The translations under genes and the position numbers were made by a program. Shown in pieces: positions 1-7,308 of a stretch of 64,000 bases of DNA. Source of the stretch: Pannonibacter indicus (GTDB taxonomy: Bacteria > Pseudomonadota > Alphaproteobacteria > Rhizobiales > Stappiaceae); the NCBI RefSeq assembly GCF_001418225.1, contig NZ_LIPT01000009.1:1-64000 (forward strand), read 5' to 3'. The number at the start of each line of letters is the position of its first letter. Positions within the stretch are counted from its first letter, which is position 1. A model generated the notes under the pieces. It did not search any database, was not told the origin of the DNA, and worked only from the letters and a program-made list of their open reading frames with translations.

Positions 1-64
1 GGCCCTGCAACCCCAACCAGCAATGCCGCCCGCGCTGGCGCCACGACCATCATTGCACTAACAA

Positions 65-907
65 TCAAATTGGACCCGTCCGTGGGGGCCGATCACCCTC
101 GATGGCGGTGGCCAGCATCGAGAGGGTCAGCCGGCGGAAGCATGCGGCAAGGATCAGCGCTCCCAGCACGCCCAGCGCGGCGGCTTCCGTCGGGGTGGCG
201 ATGCCGGCATAGATGGAGCCGACCACCAGCACGAAGATGGCCAAGGGCGGTGCCAGATGCACGAGGCTGGCAAAGCGTGCGCCCCAGGCGCCCCTCACCC
301 GCTCCCCGCCCCAGCGGGGAACGAGGACGCAACCGATGATGATCGTCAGCATGAACAGGCCGGTGAGGAGGAGGCCCGGCAGAATGCCCGCGAGATAGAG
401 CTTGGGCACGGACGTATTCGTCAGCACGCCGTAGAGCACCATGTTGATCGACGGCGGAATGAGAATGCCCAGCGTGCCACCAGCCGCAATGCTGCCGAGG
501 AACAGCGGCTCGTTGTAGCCATAGCGGCGAATCTGCGGGATGGCGACGGTGCCGACCGTAGCAGCGGTGGCGACGCTGGAGCCAGAGGTCGCGGCGAACA
601 GGGCCGAAGCGCCGATGTTGGCATGCATCAGGCCACCCGGCAGCCATGAGAGCCACAGGCTCATGGCGCTGTACATGCGCTCGGCAAAACCGGCACGCAG
701 CAGGATTTCCCCCAGCAGGATGAACAGCGGAATGGCGACGAGCAGGAACTCGTTGTTGGTGCTCCAGGCCATCTCGCCCATCGCCCGCGTCAGCGGCAGC
801 ATGGAATAGAGCGGGTCCAGAATGAGACCCAGCACGCCCAGCGCCGCAGCGACAGGAACGGACAGGCCGATGAGGACCAGAAGAATGATGAGCGTTGTGG
901 CGATCAC
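65..907 (-). CDS. TRAP transporter large permease (DctM-like), C-terminus lost
   Basis: This is the multi-pass permease of a tripartite ATP-independent periplasmic (TRAP) carboxylate transporter in the inner membrane. It begins with GTG at 907 and overlaps the dctQ stop as GTGA. The hydrophobic segments, the LLVAIPLFILLGEIL segment, the GTLGILIPPSIN motif and the TPTEAAALGVLGA motif are those of DctM. Only 280 residues are present against about 425-430 in the family. The recognisable sequence ends at LATAIEG, after which about ten unrelated residues lead to a stop at 65. The last third, including several membrane helices, is therefore missing. The cause may be a real rearrangement or an assembly/contig-edge artefact; the sequence alone cannot decide. 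As written the transporter should not work. Confidence 0.85.
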   Translation of the reverse strand: MIATTLIILLVLIGLSVPVAAALGVLGLILDPLYSMLPLTRAMGEMAWSTNNEFLLVAIPLFILLGEILLRAGFAERMYSAMSLWLSWLPGGLMHANIGASALFAATSGSSVATAATVGTVAIPQIRRYGYNEPLFLGSIAAGGTLGILIPPSINMVLYGVLTNTSVPKLYLAGILPGLLLTGLFMLTIIIGCVLVPRWGGERVRGAWGARFASLVHLAPPLAIFVLVVGSIYAGIATPTEAAALGVLGALILAACFRRLTLSMLATAIEGDRPPRTGPI

Positions 908-1524
908 TTGCGCTCTCCCTGAATGAGGCGTTCGCCCTGAGCCGCTTCTTCTTCGGCCTCCTCCTTGGTGGAGCGCATGCCGGCCACCAGCTTCACCGTC
1001 TCGATATCACCGGTGACGAGTGCGACGGAGGAGCGGATCAGCATCAGCGCGAGGATGAGGCACATGAAAACAAGACCGCCGAACCACAGGCCCTGCGGCA
1101 GGGCAAGCGGCGTTCCAAGCGGGGTGTTGGCGCGCGAGCCGTAGATCCACGACTGGGCCACCACGTCATAGGCGTAGAAGGTGAGGTAACCGATGAAGAT
1201 GCCCATGCAGACCAGTGACAGCCAGTCGAGCAGCGCCGAAACGCGCACCGGCAGATGCTGGTAGAGCACATCCACCCGCACATTCGCCCGCTGCAGAACG
1301 CCATAGGCGAGCGACCAGGAGGTGCTGATGGCAAAGGCATAGCTGGACAGTTCGTCCGAACCGCCGATGGTGATGCCGAACAGCTTGCGGACGATCACGT
1401 CATAGGAGATCAGCAGGACGCTGGCGATGGTCAGCGCACCGCTCGCCAGAACGGCACGGCGTGCCGCGGTGTTGGCGAAGCGGTAGGCACCCGCAAGAAC
1501 GGGAAGAGATCCGGAAAGGCCCAT
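904..1524 (-). CDS. TRAP transporter small permease (DctQ-like)
   Basis: This is the four-helix small subunit that links the binding protein to the large permease of a TRAP transporter. The protein has 206 residues. Membrane segments lie near residues 20-45, 55-75, 95-115 and 140-165, and a GSDELSSYAF segment matches the conserved DctQ motif. The ATG at 1524 has a GGAG about 9 nt upstream. The stop overlaps the GTG of the large permease, so the two are translationally coupled. It lies downstream of dctP, separated by a terminator-like hairpin that would make it less expressed than the binding protein. The charged C-terminal tail rich in Glu is unremarkable. Confidence 0.88.
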   Translation of the reverse strand: MGLSGSLPVLAGAYRFANTAARRAVLASGALTIASVLLISYDVIVRKLFGITIGGSDELSSYAFAISTSWSLAYGVLQRANVRVDVLYQHLPVRVSALLDWLSLVCMGIFIGYLTFYAYDVVAQSWIYGSRANTPLGTPLALPQGLWFGGLVFMCLILALMLIRSSVALVTGDIETVKLVAGMRSTKEEAEEEAAQGERLIQGERK

Positions 1525-1540
1525 GTCTCACGGCTCCAAT

Positions 1541-1589
1541 CAAAAAGGGACAGGGCGGAACCCCGGCTGCAGTGAGGCCCCGCCCTGTC
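1541..1589 (-). terminator. Partial terminator/attenuator between dctP and dctQ
   Basis: On the minus strand the 10-bp arms GACAGGGCGG and CCGCCCTGTC (1580-1589 and 1549-1558) flank a 21-nt loop, and CCTTTTTG follows. The position is directly after the binding-protein stop. Such intra-operon hairpins usually lower permease expression relative to the binding protein. Confidence 0.7.
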
Positions 1590-1598
1590 AGTCTGACA

Positions 1599-2645
1599 TT
1601 ACTTGGCTGCGGTCAGGTTCATTTCCTTGCCAATGGTGGCATTGAAATCAGCAACGCACTCGTCCGAGCAGCGGGCCGCCCACTGCGGCAGGATCTTGGT
1701 CTTCAGCGTCTCGGCCAGAAGCGCCTTGTCCTCATCGGACGGCACCACCAGCGTCATCTTGCCCTTCACCTCAAGGGTGCAGGCATCAGCGCCGGTGTTG
1801 CAGTCGAAGCCCTGCTGGGTCTGCTCATCGGCAGCGGCCCAGATGTCATCCATCAGGGTGTTCATGTTTTCCTGGATGAAGGCCTGCACCTTCGGGTCCA
1901 GCTTGTCCCAGGCGCCCTGGTTGACCGCATGGATCTGCTGGTTCCAGTTGATCGGCAGCGCCAGAAGGTGGGTGGAGACTTCATACCACTTGGCCGAATA
2001 GCCGGAGAGCGAACCGGTGATGGCGCAGTCCACGACCTTGTTCTGCAGGGCCGGAACCACTTCGCCGAAAGCCATGGTCACGCTGGCGCCGCCAAAGGCT
2101 TCCACGAACTCGGCCTGGGTGCGGCTGGAGGTGCGCACCTTCTTGCCAGCCAGATCCTTCAGGCTGTTGATCTCAGCGTTGCAGAACAGCACCTGCGCCG
2201 GATAGGTGGAGATGCCCAGCAGCTTCACGCGCGAGCCTTCGCCGTAGAATTTTTCATAGACCGGCTGGAAGGCGGCGGTCACCTTGCGGGCGGTTGCCAC
2301 GTCAGGCGCCAGCCCCGGCAGGTCGATGGCTTCGTTGATCGGGTTGTCCGAGGCGAAATAGGACAGGGTCGCGGTGCCGAACTCAATGGCGCCCTGAGAC
2401 ATCAGGCGCATCAGTTCCGGGCCCTTCACGCCCATTTCGTTGAAGCCCTTGATGGTGGCCGTCACCTGGCCGCCGGACTTCTCCGGGATCGTCTTTTCCC
2501 AGAACGGCTGCTCGAACTGCTGATAGGCCGTCAGGTTGCTGAGGCCGCCGACGACATGCAGCTCCGTCTTCGGCAGGTCCTGCGCGAAAGCGGAGAGCGA
2601 GGTGGAAGCGGCAAGGAATGCGGTCGTGAGGGTGAGGAGTTTCAT
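1599..2645 (-). CDS. TRAP transporter substrate-binding protein (DctP)
   Basis: This periplasmic solute receptor feeds the TRAP permeases encoded downstream. The mature protein carries the DctP fold. The start at 2645 (MKLLTLTT) has AAGGGA about 8 nt upstream and gives a typical Sec signal peptide cleaved near SAFAQ. An in-frame start further upstream would add 14 polar residues before the signal and is rejected. The CNAEINSLKDLAGKKVR segment and the following R-T-S-S-R region correspond to the ligand-carboxylate-binding arginine zone of DctP proteins. The length of 348 residues is normal. A LysR gene lies upstream in tandem with a palindrome between them. The substrate cannot be read from the sequence; an organic acid is likely. 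Confidence 0.87.
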   Translation of the reverse strand: MKLLTLTTAFLAASTSLSAFAQDLPKTELHVVGGLSNLTAYQQFEQPFWEKTIPEKSGGQVTATIKGFNEMGVKGPELMRLMSQGAIEFGTATLSYFASDNPINEAIDLPGLAPDVATARKVTAAFQPVYEKFYGEGSRVKLLGISTYPAQVLFCNAEINSLKDLAGKKVRTSSRTQAEFVEAFGGASVTMAFGEVVPALQNKVVDCAITGSLSGYSAKWYEVSTHLLALPINWNQQIHAVNQGAWDKLDPKVQAFIQENMNTLMDDIWAAADEQTQQGFDCNTGADACTLEVKGKMTLVVPSDEDKALLAETLKTKILPQWAARCSDECVADFNATIGKEMNLTAAK

Positions 2646-2785
2646 GCTGCGGTCCCTTCTGCTGGATTTCGTCACAGCGCCGCACACAAGAAACAGCTGG
2701 CTTCACCGGAGATATAAAAACAGGGCACGCCTGTTCCGCTTTACCGGGTGTTTTATACGTCCAGTCTGTTCCCTTGCATGCAGCT

Positions 2786-2809
2786 TATAGCGCTGTCTTG
2801 TCCGCTATA
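2786..2809. promoter_or_regulatory. Candidate LysR-type regulator binding site
   Basis: TATAGCG-N10-CGCTATA is a perfect 7-bp inverted repeat in the 224-bp gap between the LysR gene and dctP, about 140 bp before the dctP start. LysR-family regulators bind such T-rich dyads. Assignment to the neighbouring LysR protein is inference. Confidence 0.5.
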
Positions 2810-2869
2810 GAACGATGACGGAAACCCGGCTGTCCAATCGTATGTTTGGAAGAGTGATATAAATTTTAT

Positions 2870-3802
2870 TTATTCCTCAGCTTCGATTCCAGGCACCTGC
2901 ACAGTTTCTGTGCCTGCCTCCCCCGCAGCCACCTGCTGCGCCATGCGGGCAATCACCCGGGCGGCATAACTGTCCGGCCCGTCGATCCAGGTGGCGGTGA
3001 AATTCAGGTCCTGCAGCGGGTCCGCGACCACATCGAGGATTTCCAGCTCTCCCCGCTCCAGTTCGGCGCCAAGGAAGATGGGCGTGATCACCGCCGTGCC
3101 GATCCCGTCCTGAACCATGCGCACGATCATGGACAGAGACGCGCAGCCATACATGCGCGGCGAAGGCACTCCTTCCCGCCGCAGCATGTCCCGCACCTGC
3201 CTGTAGGGCGCGCTGTTGGAAGCATAGGTGATGACCGGCAGGCGGGTAACCTGCTCCAGCGTCAGAGGCCGGGGCCCGAGATCCAGCCCGGCTTTGGCCA
3301 CCCAGGACAACGGATAGGTGCAGAGCGGCCGGTTCTCCATCCGCGCTTCCAGCACCGGCCCCATCATGAAGGCGAGGTTGAGGCGGCGGCTTGTCAGATG
3401 CGCCTTCAGCATCTCGCTGCTGTCCACCTCGATTTCCAGTGTCAGCGCCGGATAGGCGCTGTGCACCTCGGCAATGAGACGCGGCAGCCAGGTCTGGACG
3501 ATGGTTTCGGCCACGCCGATGTGGAAGCTGCCGCTCATGGTGGTCTGGTCGCGGGCGGCCTGGATGATGTCGTTGCGCGCCTGCATCATCCGCTCGGCAT
3601 GGGCGAGCAGCTCATGCCCCTTGGCGGTGAGGCGCACACCGCGTGCGGCGCGCTCGAACAGCCGCACCCCCAGCGCCCCTTCCAGCGAGGCGATGCGCTG
3701 CGAGACGGCAGGCTGGGTGGTGCCCAGCTTCTCGGACGCCGCCCGCAGGCTGCCGAGAGCCGCAGCCCAGAAGAAGGTTTCAATATTGCGCAGATCAATC
3801 AC
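2870..3802 (-). CDS. LysR-family transcriptional regulator
   Basis: This is a cytoplasmic DNA-binding regulator of the LysR family with 310 residues, the usual length. The N-terminal winged helix-turn-helix occupies residues 1-62, with the family pattern AAASEKLGTTQPAVSQ and then GVRLFER. The effector-binding domain follows from about residue 90. Translation starts at GTG 3802 with only a weak ribosome-binding site. It lies in the same orientation upstream of the dctP operon, and the palindrome at 2786-2809 lies between them, so it probably controls that TRAP transporter in response to its substrate. It also follows the response-regulator gene by 56 bp, so some read-through from the two-component operon is possible. 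Confidence 0.88.
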   Translation of the reverse strand: MIDLRNIETFFWAAALGSLRAASEKLGTTQPAVSQRIASLEGALGVRLFERAARGVRLTAKGHELLAHAERMMQARNDIIQAARDQTTMSGSFHIGVAETIVQTWLPRLIAEVHSAYPALTLEIEVDSSEMLKAHLTSRRLNLAFMMGPVLEARMENRPLCTYPLSWVAKAGLDLGPRPLTLEQVTRLPVITYASNSAPYRQVRDMLRREGVPSPRMYGCASLSMIVRMVQDGIGTAVITPIFLGAELERGELEILDVVADPLQDLNFTATWIDGPDSYAARVIARMAQQVAAGEAGTETVQVPGIEAEE

Positions 3803-3858
3803 GGCACGGTCCAGGACGGAGAGGAGTACGGCATGATACTCCCTGCGCCCGTGCGATC

Positions 3859-4626
3859 CTACTGTGGATCGGGCAATTCCACCGTATGCGCCTGCCGCTC
3901 CAGCCGCTGCAGCCAGTGCGAGAGATCGGCCTCAGCCCGTTCCAGCGCCGTATGGTTGAGCAGCTTGCGCAGGAACGCCATGGTCACGGCACGTGCGCGC
4001 AGGTTGAAGGCGGCCTCCCCGCCTCCCGCACCATCCGGTGCGCTCTGGTAGACATCCAGCTTCTCGTAGATGCTCTGCAGCCGGTTCTGCACGCTGCGCA
4101 GGGACAGGCGCCTGCGCCGGGCGATCATCCTGTCCGTCAGGCCAAGGGCGATATCGACCAGCACCTCGTATTCAGATTCGCTCAGGCCCTGCGCTGCGCT
4201 GCTGCCACGCTGCTGCAGGCCCCAGACCTCCCGGTCGATGACGATCTGCGCCTCGATGAAGATCGACCGCAGCGCGAGGCGCAACCGCTCCTCGGAGGCT
4301 GATTTGAGCACATAGCCATAAACCGCGCCTTTGGGCACGATCCGCGCAATGCCGCGCACATTGGCCTCATCCGCATAATTGGACCAGAACAGGATGCTGG
4401 TGCCGGGCCGTTCCTGCCAGATGGCCCGCGCCGCCTCGATGCCGTTGCGCGGGCTCATCTGCAGATCCATGACGATCCGCTCCACCTTGTGCTCGCGGGC
4501 CAGCTGCTCGCCGGCCTGGCCATCACCCGCCTCGATCACCTGCCCGCATTCCGGCAGGGCCGAAAGCACGGCCTCATGCAGATAGGCCCGGTGCAGGGCG
4601 TCATCCTCAACGATCAGCAGCTTCAT
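3859..4626 (-). CDS. NarL/FixJ-type response regulator
   Basis: This is the transcription factor of a two-component system. Residues 1-120 are a receiver domain with acidic pocket E7-D8-D9, phosphoacceptor D54, S82 and K108. Residues 146-192 are a LuxR-type helix-turn-helix ending in SVQNRLQSIYEKL. The start MKLLIVEDD at 4626 fits the domain; an upstream ATG would add 29 unrelated residues. The gene overlaps the 3' end of the kinase gene by 20 bp, so the pair is coupled. The C-terminal 60 residues beyond the HTH are longer than usual for the family. It faces away from a sugar ABC operon and two identical-type palindromes lie between them, so it probably controls that operon. Confidence 0.85.
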   Translation of the reverse strand: MKLLIVEDDALHRAYLHEAVLSALPECGQVIEAGDGQAGEQLAREHKVERIVMDLQMSPRNGIEAARAIWQERPGTSILFWSNYADEANVRGIARIVPKGAVYGYVLKSASEERLRLALRSIFIEAQIVIDREVWGLQQRGSSAAQGLSESEYEVLVDIALGLTDRMIARRRRLSLRSVQNRLQSIYEKLDVYQSAPDGAGGGEAAFNLRARAVTMAFLRKLLNHTALERAEADLSHWLQRLERQAHTVELPDPQ

Positions 4627-5890
4627 GATGCTCCCCTTCGTGATCGCCCATCTCTGCGGTCTCCCCGCTGCTGACTTGCGGCACCGGCGGCAAGGGCAGA
4701 ATGACCCGCACATAACTGCCCCTGCTGCCCGACCCGCAACTGAAACTGGCTGCGATCAGGCTCGCTCGTGTCTGCATGTTGCCGATGCCTGTGCCCTTGT
4801 TCAGGCGCCCCGTCTTGAGGCCAATCCCGGTGTCGGACACTTCCAGATAAAGCTGTGCCTTCTCCTGCCAGATCCGGACCGTGATACGGCTTGCCTGCGA
4901 GTGGCGCACCGCATTGTTGATGGCCTCCTGCGCGATCCGGTAGAGCGCAAGGCTGACAGGCGGCGGCAGCGAGGCCAATGCGCCGCCCGTTGCATCCTCC
5001 ATGGCCCAGCGGATCGACAGGCCGCTGTCACACACGGCCCGGCCGAGATGGGTTTCGATCGCTTCCGCCAGACCAAACAGCTGCAGCACCGAGGGCCGTG
5101 CCTGCTCGATGATCTGCCGCAGCTCCTGCATCGACTGCTGCAGGCTCAGGCACAGTGGCTCCAGCATCGCTCCGGACACCGGTCCCGACAGGCTGAGCCG
5201 CTCAAGCCGCCGGGCAATGCGGGTGAGATCGGCCAGCGTCTGATCATGCAGTTCCATGCCGATGCGCTGGCGCTCGGCGTCCAGCTCTTCGGTCAGCTGC
5301 CTTGCCCCCTGCCGCAGCGTCTCTTCCCGTACACGGGCCTCTGCCTCGATGATGGCAAGCTTGCGCGCCTCTTCGGAAGCCCGCAGGGCATAGAAATAGG
5401 GGGCGATCAGATCCGCGATCAGGCAGGCGCGGTCGAGATCCTCCTGCGTGTAGACATCCGCCTCCAGCCGCGAGCAGGACAGAACGCCGATGGTCTCGCC
5501 ATGCACCTTCAGCGCCGCATGCAGACGCGCCCGCAGCCGGTGCTCAAGGATGGGCCCGGCAAACGCGCCCTCAAAATGAAAGCGCGGATCGGTGCAGGCA
5601 TCGCCCGTCAGCATGGTGTCGCAGGCCCCCTCCAGCATGTCGCGCAAGGGGCTGAAGCGGATGCTCGCCGGGGGCCTGCGGCTCCAGTCGGTCGCAAGGC
5701 CGCTTTCATAGGCAATGTGGAATGTACTGCCCGGCGAAATGATGCAGACATCCATATGGTCGTGCGGGATGACGGCCTTGATTTCCTTGGCCACCGCATC
5801 TATCGCTGACTGGAAGTCCAGCCGTCCGGCCAGAAGCCGTGAAATGCGCACATACTGCGCCAGCTGGGCTGCCGATTGAAGATCCGGCAT
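4607..5890 (-). CDS. Cytoplasmic GAF-domain sensor histidine kinase (HisKA_3 type)
   Basis: This sensor kinase pairs with the overlapping NarL-type regulator. It has no signal peptide or membrane segment. Residues 20-170 form a GAF-like sensory domain, residues 175-205 a coiled coil, and residues 203-270 a HisKA_3 domain with phospho-histidine H215 in ERQRIGMELHDQ. A HATPase follows, with N-box asparagines 325-326, DTGIG (353-357) and GTGIGN (367-371). The start at 5890 has an excellent GGAGG 5 nt upstream; the longer reading frame to 6151 covers the promoter region and is rejected. A soluble kinase implies sensing of an internal metabolite, perhaps a sugar-acid intermediate of the neighbouring pathway; that link is inference. 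Confidence 0.87.
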   Translation of the reverse strand: MPDLQSAAQLAQYVRISRLLAGRLDFQSAIDAVAKEIKAVIPHDHMDVCIISPGSTFHIAYESGLATDWSRRPPASIRFSPLRDMLEGACDTMLTGDACTDPRFHFEGAFAGPILEHRLRARLHAALKVHGETIGVLSCSRLEADVYTQEDLDRACLIADLIAPYFYALRASEEARKLAIIEAEARVREETLRQGARQLTEELDAERQRIGMELHDQTLADLTRIARRLERLSLSGPVSGAMLEPLCLSLQQSMQELRQIIEQARPSVLQLFGLAEAIETHLGRAVCDSGLSIRWAMEDATGGALASLPPPVSLALYRIAQEAINNAVRHSQASRITVRIWQEKAQLYLEVSDTGIGLKTGRLNKGTGIGNMQTRASLIAASFSCGSGSRGSYVRVILPLPPVPQVSSGETAEMGDHEGEHHEAADR

Positions 5891-5960
5891 CTTGTCCTCC
5901 CGGCGGCCCTCCCCGGCCTGCCCGTCTCCCACCATAGCCATGCAGGCCCCCGGTTCGTCC

Positions 5961-5974
5961 TGCGGATTCCCGCA
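5961..5974. promoter_or_regulatory. Operator-like palindrome TGCGGATTCCCGCA (site 1)
   Basis: This is a TGCGG-N4-CCGCA inverted repeat between the divergent kinase and sugar ABC operons. A second copy starts 21 bp further on, two helical turns away, so both would lie on the same DNA face. A third copy lies before xylX. The likely ligand is the NarL-type regulator encoded nearby. Confidence 0.6.
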
Positions 5975-5981
5975 AATGATA

Positions 5982-5995
5982 TGCGGTTTCCCGCA
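5982..5995. promoter_or_regulatory. Operator-like palindrome TGCGGTTTCCCGCA (site 2)
   Basis: This copy is identical to site 1 except for the sixth base. The pairing and the 21-bp phasing support a cooperative binding region for a regulator of the kinase and/or ABC promoters. Confidence 0.6.
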
Positions 5996-6144
5996 AGTCC
6001 GCTTCACCCATCCGCCTGTACAGCCATTTTCATTTCCGGCATCCTTCTTGCCGCTGGACAGGTTTTCCAGAAACAAAATTTCCGGCACGGGCTGTTGAGG
6101 AGCGGCCCCGGAAATTGCCTGATACGGCTCCAGGGAGTGAGACA

Positions 6145-7161
6145 ATGACATTCAGGACATTCATCATGGCCTCTGTGGCCGTGACATGCGCGGCCATGCC
6201 CATGGCGTCACACGCGGACACCTCGGACAAGAAGATCGCCCTGTCGAACAACTACGCCGGCAACTCCTGGCGTCAGGCGATGCTGACGAGCTGGGAAAAG
6301 GTCACCTCAGAAGCCGTGAAGGCCGGTATTGTTGCCGCTGCCGATCCTTTCACCACCGCCGAGAACCAGGCAACCGAACAGGCCGCGCAGATCCAGAACA
6401 TGATCCTGCAGGGCTATGATGCCATCGTCCTCAATGCTGCCTCCCCGACCGCCCTTAACGGTGCGGTGAAGGAAGCCTGCGATGCCGGCATCATCGTTGT
6501 TTCCTTCGATGGCATTGTCACCGAGCCCTGCGCCTGGCGCATCGCCGTCGACTTCAAGGAAATGGGCCGCGGTCAGGTGGAATATCTGTCCAAGCGCATG
6601 CCCGATGGCGGCAACCTGCTGGAGATCCGCGGCCTTGCCGGTGTCTTCGTCGATGACGAGATCTCGGCGGGCATTCATGAGGGCGTGAAGCAGTTCCCGC
6701 AGTTCAAGATTGCCGGCTCCGTGCATGGCGACTGGGCGCAGGACGTGGCGCAGCGCGCCGTTGCAGGCATTCTGCCGAGCCTGCCGGAAATCGCCGCCGT
6801 CGTCACTCAGGGCGGAGACGGCTATGGCGCAGCTCAGGCCTTCGAGGCCGCAGGCCGCCCGACGCCGGTGATCATCATGGGCAACCGCGAAGACGAGCTG
6901 CAGTGGTGGAAGAAGCAGAAGGACGCCTCCGGCTACGAGACCATGTCCGTCTCCATCGCCCCCGGCGTCTCCACCCTCGCCTTCTGGGTCGCCCAGCAGA
7001 TCCTCGACGGCAAGGACGTGAAGAAGGATCTCGTCGTGCCCTTCCTCAGCATCAGCCAGGACACGCTGGAAGAGAACCTTGCAACCACCCAGAAGGGCGG
7101 CGTTGCCAACGTGGAATATTCGCTGGAAGACGCGCAGGCCGTGATCGCGGCCGCTCAGTGA
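6145..7161 (+). CDS. Sugar ABC transporter periplasmic binding protein
   Basis: This is a type I periplasmic binding protein (Peripla_BP_4 family) for a sugar or related compound. The ATG at 6145 has GGGAG about 8 nt upstream and gives a 338-residue precursor with a signal peptide ending near SHADT. The core shows the usual segments: QAAQIQNMILQGYDAIVLNAA, VVSFDGIV and VVTQGGDGYGAAQA. It is the first gene of an operon with a double ATPase, two permeases and a lactonase. A two-component system divergent from it and TGCGGNTTCCCGCA palindromes in the shared promoter suggest control by that system. The neighbouring xylD and xylX genes make a pentose or pentonic acid the likely ligand, by inference. 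Confidence 0.87.
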   Translation: MTFRTFIMASVAVTCAAMPMASHADTSDKKIALSNNYAGNSWRQAMLTSWEKVTSEAVKAGIVAAADPFTTAENQATEQAAQIQNMILQGYDAIVLNAASPTALNGAVKEACDAGIIVVSFDGIVTEPCAWRIAVDFKEMGRGQVEYLSKRMPDGGNLLEIRGLAGVFVDDEISAGIHEGVKQFPQFKIAGSVHGDWAQDVAQRAVAGILPSLPEIAAVVTQGGDGYGAAQAFEAAGRPTPVIIMGNREDELQWWKKQKDASGYETMSVSIAPGVSTLAFWVAQQILDGKDVKKDLVVPFLSISQDTLEENLATTQKGGVANVEYSLEDAQAVIAAAQ

Positions 7162-7175
7162 CGCCAAGGCTTTGA

Positions 7176-7226
7176 GATGCTGATGCATCGAGTGAACTGC
7201 TCGTGCGCCGCATGGGCTTGAGCAGG
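7176..7226 (+). repeat. Dispersed intergenic repeat family 1, partial copy C
   Basis: This stretch contains GATGCTGATGCATC and then GCGCCGCATGGGCTTGA. These match the first half of the elements at 13,025-13,113 (16 of 17 bases in the second block) and 41,991-42,080. The copy is degenerate and lacks the terminal hairpin. It sits between the binding-protein and ATPase genes. Confidence 0.55.
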
Positions 7227-7230
7227 CTTT

Positions 7231-7271
7231 CCCTGCCGCCGCCCGCTCTGCAAGGGCCTTGCGCGGCAGGG
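7231..7271 (+). terminator. Intra-operon hairpin after the sugar-binding protein gene
   Basis: CCCTGCCGC (7231-7239) pairs with GCGGCAGGG (7263-7271), and CTGTCTCTTTCC follows. There is no clean U-run, so mRNA stabilisation or partial attenuation after the highly needed binding protein is more likely than full termination. Confidence 0.5.
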
Positions 7272-7308
7272 CTGTCTCTTTCCGAAATTCAGGACGGTTC
7301 AAGCAAGC

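Noticed and set aside
5891-6151. 87-residue N-terminal extension of the histidine kinase
   Set aside because: The extension covers the divergent promoter and the two TGCGG palindromes. A strong GGAGG precedes the internal ATG at 5890.
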